A stretch of DNA of 33,776 nt from an uncultured Clostridia bacterium (GTDB taxonomy: Bacteria > Bacillota > Clostridia > Christensenellales > UBA1242): positions 1-33,776 of the forward strand of contig CANQYX010000011.1 in assembly GCA_947628205.1 (NCBI GenBank), written 5' to 3'. The notes below the pieces were generated by a model. That model did not search any database. It was given only the letters and a program-made list of their open reading frames with translations, and was not told the origin of the DNA. Shown one piece after another: positions 7,619 to 15,387 of the stretch. Within the stretch, counting starts at the first letter, position 1. Every line of letters starts with the position of its first letter. Made by a program: the position numbers and the translations under genes.

Positions 7619-7653
7619 CAAATCCGCCACTCTCCGCCATAGTCGTGCCACGC
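7619..7653 (+). repeat. 35-bp direct repeat, copy 2 (partial tRNA-Ser 3' end)
   Basis: A second copy of the last part of tRNA-Ser (CAAATCCGCCACTCTCCG, CCA) and its 3' flank lies here without the rest of the tRNA. With 7296-7330 it bounds a 323-bp unit. This is what integration into, or slippage at, a tRNA 3' end leaves behind. No integrase gene is nearby. Confidence 0.9.
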
Positions 7654-7699
7654 TGTAATTGCTTAATTTGTTAGATTGCAAAATAAAAGTGAGGTTAAT

Positions 7700-8302
7700 A
7701 TGGAGTTTAGACAACTAACTGAAAAAGATGTTAAAAGTTTTTCTTTACTTATTCAAAATATGTATAAAAATCTTGAAAATCTTGAGTGGTTTTCCCCAAT
7801 GCCTTATGATGAAGAAAATGTTAAAGCAATGATAATAAATCCTAGATTTTTCATTCTTGGTGTTTTTGAAAATGGCGAGTTGTGCGCGGTTAGTTCGTTC
7901 GATTTTAAGTGTGGAAAGCTTATTGGACAAAGTTGCATGCCGCCATATTGCACGTTGGAAAATACCGCCGAAATTGGCTTTACAATGGTTAAGTCAAACT
8001 ATAAAGGTCGGGGCATTATGAAGCAGTTGATTAAGCAGTTGGAAATGCACGCCACGCACTTTAATAAAGAATATTTATTTGGAAAAGTTAATGTGGACAA
8101 TTTGGCAAGTTACAAATCCTTTATCCGTTGCGAATATAGCGAGTTTTCAAGATACAATAAAACGGTGGGGCGGGCAGATTTTGAAAAGTTTTTATCCTCT
8201 GGGCTTTTATCCTCGGCAACTTTGGCAAAGGCAAAAGAGTCATTAAAAAGGAATGAGGGCGACATTGTTGTTAAATACGCAATATTAATAAAAAAATTGT
8301 AA
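7700..8302 (+). CDS. GNAT-family N-acetyltransferase
   Basis: A 200-aa single-domain GNAT acyltransferase. I use the ATG at 7700 because GTGAGG lies a few bases upstream; an ATG at 7676 has no such site. The fold is visible in order: FRQLTEKDV (beta1), hydrophobic FFILGVFENGELCAVSSFDF (beta2-3), then EIGFTMVKSNYKGRGIMKQLIKQLEMHA. In that last stretch, the segment after the beta4 strand fits the acetyl-CoA pyrophosphate loop (Q/R-x-x-G-x-G/A as YKGRGI). VNVDNLASYKSFIRCEY follows as the usual beta5-alpha4 with N-x-x-S. The substrate cannot be inferred. It stands alone immediately after the duplicated tRNA-Ser end, so it may have been adjacent to, or carried with, whatever made that repeat; the evidence is positional only. 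Confidence 0.85.
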   Translation: MEFRQLTEKDVKSFSLLIQNMYKNLENLEWFSPMPYDEENVKAMIINPRFFILGVFENGELCAVSSFDFKCGKLIGQSCMPPYCTLENTAEIGFTMVKSNYKGRGIMKQLIKQLEMHATHFNKEYLFGKVNVDNLASYKSFIRCEYSEFSRYNKTVGRADFEKFLSSGLLSSATLAKAKESLKRNEGDIVVKYAILIKKL

Positions 8303-8323
8303 TACATCGTCATTTTATTTATT

Positions 8324-8350
8324 AAAAACGGACAAAATAGTCCGTTTTTT
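8324..8350 (+). terminator. intrinsic terminator of the GNAT gene
   Basis: ACGGAC and GTCCGT form a perfect stem around AAAATA, flanked by an A-run on the left and TTTTTT on the right. Confidence 0.9.
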
Positions 8351-8699
8351 ATATTTAAACGCGCAACAAAAAAAGTGTTTTAAATTTGGAAATAAAATGT
8401 TGAGCTTGCAATTTACTTTTATTGAAACTAAAATAAAAAAACAAGTGTTTTTAAAATTTAATTTTGCCAATTTTGTTAACTTTTTTAATATTTTTTATTA
8501 TTATACTTTTGCCAAATTTAAATTCAATGCCAATTGAATAATATTTTATTATAAATTTTATTATTTTTTATTTTGGTTTAATTTTAATACCAACTTTTAA
8601 ATATATGTGTTATAATGACAAATATTGACATAATACTACAAAAGAAAAAACCTTTGCTGTTTTTCTAAACGGGTGGTATAAAAATATTCAGGAGGATTT
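8351..8699 (+). promoter_or_regulatory. AT-rich leader and promoter region of giant protein gene A
   Basis: No gene is visible in these 349 bp. The 3' part holds an extended -10 promoter, TGTTATAAT (8608-8616). The stretch 8572-8642 matches the region upstream of the ABC transporter operon (14588-14658) at about 58 of 71 positions, without gaps, counted by eye. A roughly 80-nt leader then runs to AGGAGG (8690-8695) and the ATG at 8700. Confidence 0.65.
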
Positions 8700-11600
8700 A
8701 TGAAAAAACTAATGACGTCAACCATTATCGTGCTGCCGCTTATTTTGCTTGGGATTTTGCTAGTTAGTGGCGCAATAATGAGTTTTACCGTGCACATTTA
8801 TGTGGATGCAGTTGAATTATCTAAAAAGGATACCATTATTTTGAGGATGGACGATGAAACCGCACCTCCTAGTTATGACAAATGGAAGGACGAAATAACA
8901 ATTTTGCCGCTTAAAGCAACAAATAAAGAGTTGATATATTCTAGTGAGGACGAAAGCATTGTAACAATTGATAAAGATGGCGTGATCCATGCAAAATTTT
9001 ATGGAGAAACGTATGTTACTGTTTCAAGTAAGGAAAATAAAGCCATTACAGCAAGGCGCAAAGTGATTGTTACGGATGACAAAGTTCACGCCATTAGAAT
9101 TAACAACGAGTTTAAAACCGACCTTTATGAGGGCGAGCAGCAAGAGTTAACCGCAACCATCTACCCCAAAGAAGCGGTTAATAAAAATGTAAAATGGTCA
9201 AGTTCAAACCCTGAAATCTTGGATGTTAGCGCAAGCGGAAAGCTAACCGCAGTTGGCGCAGGTGTGGCGGAAGCAATTGCAACATCTAATGAAAACGAAA
9301 ACATTGTTGATAGGGTGGAAATAACCTGCCACAAAAAAATAACAGGCATTCAATTTGCAAAGAACAGCGAGCCAACCGCTAGCGACGAAATAACTTTGCC
9401 AAAAATAACTCCGCAATGCGCAAAGCAAAACAAACTAACGCAAGAGGAGTATGCGCATTTTTGTGCGGACATTAAATATAGTTATTCATTAGTTAAAGAT
9501 GAATTTGTAACAAAAAATGAACAAGCCGAACTTGTTTCAACCTCGTTAGGCAGTTGCACAATAAAATTTTTAAAGCCAGGCAAAGTTAAAGTTTATATAA
9601 CGGCAACAGATTTTGGCGGCGAAAAGGTTGAGGATGAAATAGAATTTGTTTCCACTTGCGGATATTTTGCAACAACACCGCTGTTTGTAACAAGCGAGCA
9701 TAGTTGGAACGAATATCTTGAAAATCAGGGCAAAGAGTTGCCAACCAGATGGCTCAACTCTCAACTTGCAGGCGCAACCAAGGGCGTTGGCGAAATTCAG
9801 TGCAAGGCGGATGGAGAAATTTTAGATAAAGAAATTTTAACCTATAATCCAGCAACCACCAAATGGGAATTTAGTGCCGAGGCAATAGAGTGCGCGGAAT
9901 ATATTGAATTTTTAATTCCGCTAACAAGTTATAACTATGCAACCAATGTTCTAGTTGAAAACGAACCAGAACATATTATTTTTAGAAAGAGTGCATCTCA
10001 ATCGGGTGCGGGCGCAATTGTTAAATTAAGCGAACAACCGCTTGTAAAGGGTCAGCCAAACGAGTTGACAATATCCGATTTGGGCGAAAATGGAAAAATT
10101 GAATTGACAATTAGCGAAAGTGAAGTTTTGCCAGTTGTTAGCAGCAATTTTTATGTAGGCACATATCAAATATCACCAGAAAAAGTGGTTTTATATGGCA
10201 TATCGCCAACCGAAAATGCAACAGTAAATTTAACAATTGGCGTTTCTGTGTTTGAATTATCTATAAAAGTGGAAGCCAAAGCGGACGAATTGACAGTTAA
10301 TTTTAATGGCGGCGTGTTAGACACAAGCAAAACTTATAACACACTTTTAAACGAACTAGAATTTATGGTTGAAGCAAGCCGAACAGACAAAAAAGAGGTT
10401 ACCGATAAAACAATTGAATACTATAATAACAACGGTCAGTTGTCGCATAGCGTAAGCGGAAATGTAATTTCTTTTAAAGATTTGTTAAGCAACAACACCA
10501 TAACTTTTAGAAATGGCGAAATTACAAAAGAATTGCGCATTAACAAAATTTCGCTTGCAGATTTTGGCATTACAATAACCACAAAATCCAACACCGCCAG
10601 CAGCACTTTGGCAACGATTGGCAGTGTGGTTGCAACAAAAGAATATCTTTGCCGCGTTCCAAGTGATGCGCAAGACCAAATAACCTTAGAAATTACCACC
10701 GAGCAATCGCTTTTGGGCGGGTTTGGCGATAACGATACCTTTAAGGCAATGTTTGAAGCTGATTTGGCTGAGGCGGATGGGTGGAGCGCAAGTTACAGCA
10801 CAATTAACAACCACATTACGCTTGACTTTGCCGGCAAACAAGAATTTAACACAAAAGTTGCCTTAACATACAAGGACAAAACAATAACCTTGCAATTTGT
10901 TAGGGTGGGCTTGGCAAACATTGAATTTGTAAACGAAACCGAAAGTTTCGATATGGGCAAAAAAGAGGACATTTATTTAGGTTATCAACAAGTGCGCGTT
11001 TTTGCAAAACAAAGTTATTACAATGGTTTGGTGGATTATTTTAGAATTCCATTTAACGCCATTTCAAGCTACACAGAAGGCCAAAAGGCCAACCCAGAAT
11101 TTATTAGTTGGGATTTATCCAGAGTGGTTGGCGAAGCAAACAATTCAACCATCATCACAAAACAATTGGGCTACGAAGTAACTTCCGATGGCAAAACATA
11201 CACAATTGCAAAAGATGGCGAAAGCTATGTTTTAAAGGATAACGATTCAATTGTTTCTGGTAAAAATGGTAAAAATCCCCAAAAAATAACTTGGGTGGAT
11301 CCGTTCACAGAAAAAGAGCAGGGCTACGCCCGCATCTATTTTGGTGGCTTTGCCGGGCTTGAAGAAAGCGACATTCAAAATGACTATTTTGGCAATTTTG
11401 CCGAAGTGGATGGTTGGGTAAAACCAACAAAGGTGGAAGATGACCACAGTGGCCGAACCTTTGATTTTAGCGAAAACTCTTTTGCCTTTTTGCGCGTTAA
11501 AGCGGGCGATGGCACAGAGGGCGAAGGGAACTGCCAGTTCAACTTCAATGTGCTGGATGACGAAACGCTTGTAAACGTTTTTGATGTGGACGGATTTGTA

Positions 11601-13103
11601 AACAACACTCGCGTAGTTTTGCACCATACTTTATATGGTCCAGAGGAATTGGATGATGACCCGAAATATACATTAACACTAGACAAATTTTCTTCTAGCA
11701 ACTGGAAAGATAGGCGATGCACTTTCACAATGAATGGCAAAGGTGGCTTTGACATAATTTACGGCAATGGCTACCAAATTAACTTAGAGGCAGCAAATAG
11801 AGAGGGCATTGCTAGCTCAGGCTCAGATCCAAGATGTGATACCGCAATTGGCAGTGTGTATAATGCAAAAATTTTGGGCGCAACGCGTAACACCACAATT
11901 AGTGCGGTTAAGCAAAGGATTAGGTTAACACAAAAAATAAATAATGCTTGCTATTACTACACCGAATTTGGCGATTTTAGGTTTGGTTTAAGTATTGACG
12001 CAAGCAAAGGAGCAGCTTACATTAAAAACTGCTTAATTAGGAACACTTCGGATAAAGCACTTGAACTTTATGCACCAAAAGCGTATGTGGAAAATATTGT
12101 TTTGGTTGATGTTATGTCCGCTCTAAGTTCCCGCGCACAAGATGCTCATTATTATTTCAAAGGTAATTTTGATATTTTAAACTATTACAGTAGAGATGAA
12201 TTTATAAGCAGATACCTAGGTGTAACTGCTAGCATGCTTAATTCAGAATTGCGGGCTTTAAACCCTTACACAGAGTGGTTTGGTCAAGATGGCGGCGAAA
12301 TACTTGGCAATGACGGAACTAAGAGATATATAAATTTGTGTTTGTTAAACGAAAACAACGACCAGTCCAGCGATGCTCAAACTAGAAAGCATTTCTTCTG
12401 GGATAAAGCCACCCAAACTTATGTTCAAGAACAAGATGAAGACACAACAACCAACACGGGCGAACTAAAAACTATTTTAAGCAGCAACACACTTAAATTT
12501 AGCGGAATAGGTTATAACTATCTCAACTCTACAGACGGCGGAAAAGTTAATATTGAAGATGGTCCGCGTGGGCAAACATTTGTGTGGTATCTAAAAAACA
12601 AGGATTATTACGGGAAAAGGGCGATTCTTGAAGGCATGTCGGATGAAGAGGCGATTGAGGCTACTAAACAAGCATATTCAGATGCTTATTCAAAATCATG
12701 TCCAGACCCAGTTGCACGCGCTGCAAAGGTGGAAGAGATATTTACAGGCCTTAAATCAAAATATGAGCGTGAATGTCCGCCTGAATACATAATTGATACC
12801 GCCACGCGCGATTTAAATCAACTATTCTCAGATGAAAGATATATTCGTTTGTTGTGCCAATATAAAACTAAGGGTGTGCCTAACGATGAACACAGATTGT
12901 GGCACATGCAACAAATTTATCGCAAGCCTGAATTAGAGGGGGTAAACCCAGACCATATTGATGACTTAAAAAATTCCTTAAAAGACCAAAACATTAAGTG
13001 GCCAGATGGCTCAACGCCTGACCAAGCAATTGCTTTAAGCACGCAAAATGTTGCGGCAAGCAATTTGTATGTAATTCTGCCAAGCAAAAAGCAATTGTTT
13101 TAA
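8700..13103 (+). CDS. giant membrane-anchored Ig-like (Big_2-type) surface protein, paralog A
   Basis: The 1467-aa protein begins with KK and a strong hydrophobic segment (about residues 5-29, ILLVSGAIMS), then goes straight into the exported part. No lipobox, LPXTG or second membrane helix is visible, so an uncleaved N-terminal anchor is likely. Residues about 60-210 hold two bacterial Ig-like units, the second clearest (ELTATIYPKEAVNKNVKWSS...GKLTAVGAGVAEAIATS), as in Big_2 adhesins. More beta-rich domains follow. Near 1100-1190, strings like IKNCLIRNTSDKALELY and AYVENIVLVDV resemble rungs of a parallel beta-helix. The last 100 residues are helical and Trp-containing (RLWHMQQIYRKPEL, WPDGSTP). 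The protein aligns end to end with the product at 16990. SD AGGAGG. The function is unknown; an adhesin or cell-wall scaffold is a guess. Confidence 0.8.
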   Translation: MKKLMTSTIIVLPLILLGILLVSGAIMSFTVHIYVDAVELSKKDTIILRMDDETAPPSYDKWKDEITILPLKATNKELIYSSEDESIVTIDKDGVIHAKFYGETYVTVSSKENKAITARRKVIVTDDKVHAIRINNEFKTDLYEGEQQELTATIYPKEAVNKNVKWSSSNPEILDVSASGKLTAVGAGVAEAIATSNENENIVDRVEITCHKKITGIQFAKNSEPTASDEITLPKITPQCAKQNKLTQEEYAHFCADIKYSYSLVKDEFVTKNEQAELVSTSLGSCTIKFLKPGKVKVYITATDFGGEKVEDEIEFVSTCGYFATTPLFVTSEHSWNEYLENQGKELPTRWLNSQLAGATKGVGEIQCKADGEILDKEILTYNPATTKWEFSAEAIECAEYIEFLIPLTSYNYATNVLVENEPEHIIFRKSASQSGAGAIVKLSEQPLVKGQPNELTISDLGENGKIELTISESEVLPVVSSNFYVGTYQISPEKVVLYGISPTENATVNLTIGVSVFELSIKVEAKADELTVNFNGGVLDTSKTYNTLLNELEFMVEASRTDKKEVTDKTIEYYNNNGQLSHSVSGNVISFKDLLSNNTITFRNGEITKELRINKISLADFGITITTKSNTASSTLATIGSVVATKEYLCRVPSDAQDQITLEITTEQSLLGGFGDNDTFKAMFEADLAEADGWSASYSTINNHITLDFAGKQEFNTKVALTYKDKTITLQFVRVGLANIEFVNETESFDMGKKEDIYLGYQQVRVFAKQSYYNGLVDYFRIPFNAISSYTEGQKANPEFISWDLSRVVGEANNSTIITKQLGYEVTSDGKTYTIAKDGESYVLKDNDSIVSGKNGKNPQKITWVDPFTEKEQGYARIYFGGFAGLEESDIQNDYFGNFAEVDGWVKPTKVEDDHSGRTFDFSENSFAFLRVKAGDGTEGEGNCQFNFNVLDDETLVNVFDVDGFVNNTRVVLHHTLYGPEELDDDPKYTLTLDKFSSSNWKDRRCTFTMNGKGGFDIIYGNGYQINLEAANREGIASSGSDPRCDTAIGSVYNAKILGATRNTTISAVKQRIRLTQKINNACYYYTEFGDFRFGLSIDASKGAAYIKNCLIRNTSDKALELYAPKAYVENIVLVDVMSALSSRAQDAHYYFKGNFDILNYYSRDEFISRYLGVTASMLNSELRALNPYTEWFGQDGGEILGNDGTKRYINLCLLNENNDQSSDAQTRKHFFWDKATQTYVQEQDEDTTTNTGELKTILSSNTLKFSGIGYNYLNSTDGGKVNIEDGPRGQTFVWYLKNKDYYGKRAILEGMSDEEAIEATKQAYSDAYSKSCPDPVARAAKVEEIFTGLKSKYERECPPEYIIDTATRDLNQLFSDERYIRLLCQYKTKGVPNDEHRLWHMQQIYRKPELEGVNPDHIDDLKNSLKDQNIKWPDGSTPDQAIALSTQNVAASNLYVILPSKKQLF

Positions 13104-13136
13104 CTTTTTCACCACTATTGCATGTTTACAATTAAT

Positions 13137-13167
13137 AAAAAATGGCGGTTTAATCCGCCTTTTTTAT
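13137..13167. terminator. bidirectional intrinsic terminator
   Basis: GGCGG (13144-13148) and CCGCC (13155-13159) pair around TTTAAT, with an A-run before and a T-run after. It serves giant gene A on the plus strand and the convergent YwaF-like gene on the minus strand, whose stop codon overlaps its edge. Confidence 0.9.
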
Positions 13168-14006
13168 TTGGCAAGTTTAGGGTGTTTTTTCCGTTTAATT
13201 AAATCGTAAATCCAGAAAGGAGAGGACACAATTACATATAACGGAATTAAATATACAATAGCGGGGATGGTCATCCACAAAACAGGGAAATAAAACGGTT
13301 TTCCGCCATTTATGTGGAAGGCATCTGTGGTTAAAAATTTTGGCACAAAAGGTTTGAAAAGTGGCCAGCCCCAATCGAAATCTGGCCTTAAACCGAAAGC
13401 AAAAGATTGGTTTCTAAACCCCCTATCCAGCAGGCGCGAATAATCGCATTTCAACAGCCCCACCTTAATTAAAAAGCACTCGTTTAAGGCAATAATTGTT
13501 TCTTGCGCCAAAAACAAAAGCGGAACTGCCCAAAAAGATTTTAATCGTGGGCGGTAAATGCCAAGCACGGCAGCCAGCACAACCACAATAACCAACGAGG
13601 CGTGGCAGAAATAAAAGCGGATTATGTTTGGCATAAACGCTGCCTCACCAATTGCCTCGGTTGGATAAACCAGCCCAGCGAGTCCGCCACAACCGCATAT
13701 AAAAAACATATAGTCATGCAAAATGTTTTGCTTTTTTATTAAATAAATAAACGGGCATACAACGGTTGAAACCGCACAAATGTTTTGCAGGGTGGATTCG
13801 GTTAACATATTGGGGAAGTGGCTTGCAAAGGGCTCGAATGTCTGTTTTAAAAAATGTAACGCCAAGTTGGCAAAAAGAATAAGAATTAAAACAAGGCGCG
13901 CTGTTTTTTTGCTGGTTTTGCGCAAAATAAGCAAAAGTATAACAAAAACCGCAAGCGCTATGCCTAAATACATAAAATAAAATCTATTGCCAACTTCCAC
14001 CTTCAT
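13164..14006 (-). CDS. YwaF-like integral membrane protein
   Basis: This 280-aa protein has about seven hydrophobic segments. The first are FYFMYLGIALAVFVILLLIL and LVLILILFANLALHFL, and the last is near VIYLIPLYVIV, before a basic tail (KRKKHPKLAK). The pattern of an early NLALHFLKQTF helix, a Cys-containing third helix, a GCGGLAGLVYP loop and an HASLVIVVVLA helix is that of the YwaF/TIGR02206 family of unknown function. No enzyme motif is apparent. There is no Shine-Dalgarno site. TTGAAT (14039-14044), 17 bp, then TATACT (14016-14021) ends 9 nt before ATG, so the mRNA is nearly leaderless. It is divergent from the small HTH gene. The family assignment rests on layout and recall rather than a search. 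Confidence 0.6.
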   Translation of the reverse strand: MKVEVGNRFYFMYLGIALAVFVILLLILRKTSKKTARLVLILILFANLALHFLKQTFEPFASHFPNMLTESTLQNICAVSTVVCPFIYLIKKQNILHDYMFFICGCGGLAGLVYPTEAIGEAAFMPNIIRFYFCHASLVIVVVLAAVLGIYRPRLKSFWAVPLLFLAQETIIALNECFLIKVGLLKCDYSRLLDRGFRNQSFAFGLRPDFDWGWPLFKPFVPKFLTTDAFHINGGKPFYFPVLWMTIPAIVYLIPLYVIVSSPFWIYDLIKRKKHPKLAK

Positions 14007-14015
14007 ATATAATCA

Positions 14016-14044
14016 AGTATACACCAAATTTCAACAAAATTCAA
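14016..14044 (-). promoter_or_regulatory. promoter of the YwaF-like gene (near-leaderless)
   Basis: On the minus strand TTGAAT (14039-14044), a 17-bp spacer and TATACT (14016-14021) lie just 9 nt upstream of the start codon at 14006. Transcription would start about 2-3 nt before ATG. Confidence 0.6.
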
Positions 14045-14112
14045 CAAATAAATAAAAAAGTACGGGAAAAAGTCCAAAGTATTAAAATCAAACCACATCA
14101 AAAATGTTAAAT

Positions 14113-14121
14113 TGCTAAAAT
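14113..14121 (+). promoter_or_regulatory. extended -10 promoter of the HTH gene (near-leaderless)
   Basis: TGCTAAAAT combines the TGn extension with a near-consensus -10 hexamer. It ends 9 nt before the ATG at 14131. No convincing -35 and no Shine-Dalgarno are present. Confidence 0.5.
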
Positions 14122-14130
14122 GTAGGCATC

Positions 14131-14373
14131 ATGAAGTCAATTGAGGCTATTAGAATAAGGTTAAGGAAATTAATTAAAGAGCATAACACCAACCCTAGCG
14201 AACTGGCAACGAACAGCGGGCTTCCAAGGTCTACATTAAAAACCTTCTTTTACTATAAAAACGCAAGGTCGATAACCGTTTACACCATATCGCTACTTTG
14301 CGGCGGGCTGGGGATTACTCTTACAGATTTTTTTAATGACGAAATTTTTAAACAAGTGGATGACTTGGAATAA
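14131..14373 (+). CDS. small XRE/Cro-type helix-turn-helix protein
   Basis: The 80-aa product is essentially one DNA-binding domain. It runs from IEAIRIRLRKLIKEHNTNPSELATNSGL to PRSTLKTFFYYKNARSITVYTISLLCGGLGITLTDFF. This is the five-helix XRE layout with recognition helix around PRSTLKTFF. Nothing follows for ligand sensing. It has no SD site and lies 9 nt after an extended -10 box. It sits between a YwaF-like gene and the ABC transporter operon, so local regulation of the giant-protein locus is possible but unproved. A terminator at 14445 separates it from the ABC genes. Confidence 0.8.
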   Translation: MKSIEAIRIRLRKLIKEHNTNPSELATNSGLPRSTLKTFFYYKNARSITVYTISLLCGGLGITLTDFFNDEIFKQVDDLE

Positions 14374-14444
14374 TAAAACTAAAAAAAATTTTAATCATTC
14401 AAGTAAAATTATTATAAACTCGGTTTCTTAAAAATTTTAATTTA

Positions 14445-14470
14445 GAGTAAGGTTTTGCCTTGCTTTTTTT
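14445..14470 (+). terminator. intrinsic terminator after the HTH gene
   Basis: GTAAGG (14447-14452) pairs with CCTTGC (14458-14463), including one G-T pair, around TTTTG, followed by seven Ts. It insulates the ABC transporter operon from upstream transcription. Confidence 0.75.
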
Positions 14471-14587
14471 ATGTTTAAGGGCAAAATCTCGTTGTTTTAT
14501 GACAATTTATGCCAAATTTGTTAGGTTTTCAACAACAATTTTGATATAATGTTTATGTTTGACAAAATAATACAAAAAATTTGCAAA

Positions 14588-14658
14588 TTTGGTTTGATTT
14601 TAATACCATTTTGACAAATTTTGTGTTATAATAACAAATATAGACATAATAAGACAAA
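14588..14658 (+). promoter_or_regulatory. promoter of the ABC transporter / giant protein B operon, duplicated from gene A
   Basis: The core is the extended -10 TGTTATAAT (14624-14632). The whole stretch aligns without gaps to 8572-8642 upstream of giant gene A, most tightly around TTTGGTTT, ATTTTAATACCA, GTTATAAT, ACAAATAT and GACATAAT. The leader to ATG is about 30 nt and carries AAAGGAG. Shared upstream DNA suggests co-regulation of both paralogs. Confidence 0.7.
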
Positions 14659-14667
14659 GGAGAATTT

Positions 14668-15387
14668 ATGTTAATTGTAAAAAATCTTTCTAAAAAATAC
14701 CCTAAAAACGAAAACTATTCAGCGCACAACATTTCGTTCACCGTTCAAACTGGCGAGGTTGTTGGCCTTGTGGGCAGCAACGGCGCGGGCAAATCTACAA
14801 TAATCAAAAGCATTATCGGCGTTTTGCCGTTCCAAGAAGGCACAATTGAAGTGGACGGGTTCGACATTGTTAAGCAGAGCGAGCAAGCTAAAAAACGCAT
14901 TGGTTATGTGCCAGACGACCACTCTGTTTACGAAAAACTTACAGGCAGAGAGTATATAAACTACATGGGCAGTTTATATGGCGCAACAAAAGGGCAAAAG
15001 AAATATGCAATTGATGTTATTGCAAAGCAATTTAACATAGATTACGCGTTAGATATTCAAATTGCCAACTATTCGCATGGCATGAAACAAAAAATTTGTT
15101 TATTGGGCGCGCTTGTGCATAATCCTTCGCTTTGGGTGTTGGATGAACCCATGGTCGGGCTTGACCCACAAACTATGGCATTGCTTGTTAAATACATTAA
15201 AAATTATGCAAAAACTAGGCGTTCGGTTTTGTTCTCTTCCCACAGCTTAGACACCGTTCAAAAGGCATGTGATGTGGTTATTTTCATTAAGCATGGCGAA
15301 ATTGCGCGCGTTGTGGATTTGCGCAAAAATAAGAATTTAGATTTAGAAAAGATATTTATGGAAATTAACGAGGTGAAAGATGTTTAA
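14668..15387 (+). CDS. ABC-2-type transporter ATP-binding protein
   Basis: The 239-aa ATPase is complete. Walker A is GSNGAGKST (36-44), the signature is YSHGMKQK (135-142, a diverged LSGGQ), Walker B is LWVLDEP (155-161), the D-loop is GLDP and the H-switch is SSHSLD (190-195). This combination, with GLVGSNGAGKST and SHGMKQK, is typical of ABC-2/EcsA-like exporters rather than nutrient importers. SD AAAGGAG precedes ATG. Its last 8 bp overlap the start of the permease gene (ATGTTTAA), a sign of translational coupling. It forms an operon with the permease and giant protein B. The transported substrate is unknown, and a link to export or placement of the giant proteins or their glycans is inference from context. 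Confidence 0.95.
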   Translation: MLIVKNLSKKYPKNENYSAHNISFTVQTGEVVGLVGSNGAGKSTIIKSIIGVLPFQEGTIEVDGFDIVKQSEQAKKRIGYVPDDHSVYEKLTGREYINYMGSLYGATKGQKKYAIDVIAKQFNIDYALDIQIANYSHGMKQKICLLGALVHNPSLWVLDEPMVGLDPQTMALLVKYIKNYAKTRRSVLFSSHSLDTVQKACDVVIFIKHGEIARVVDLRKNKNLDLEKIFMEINEVKDV

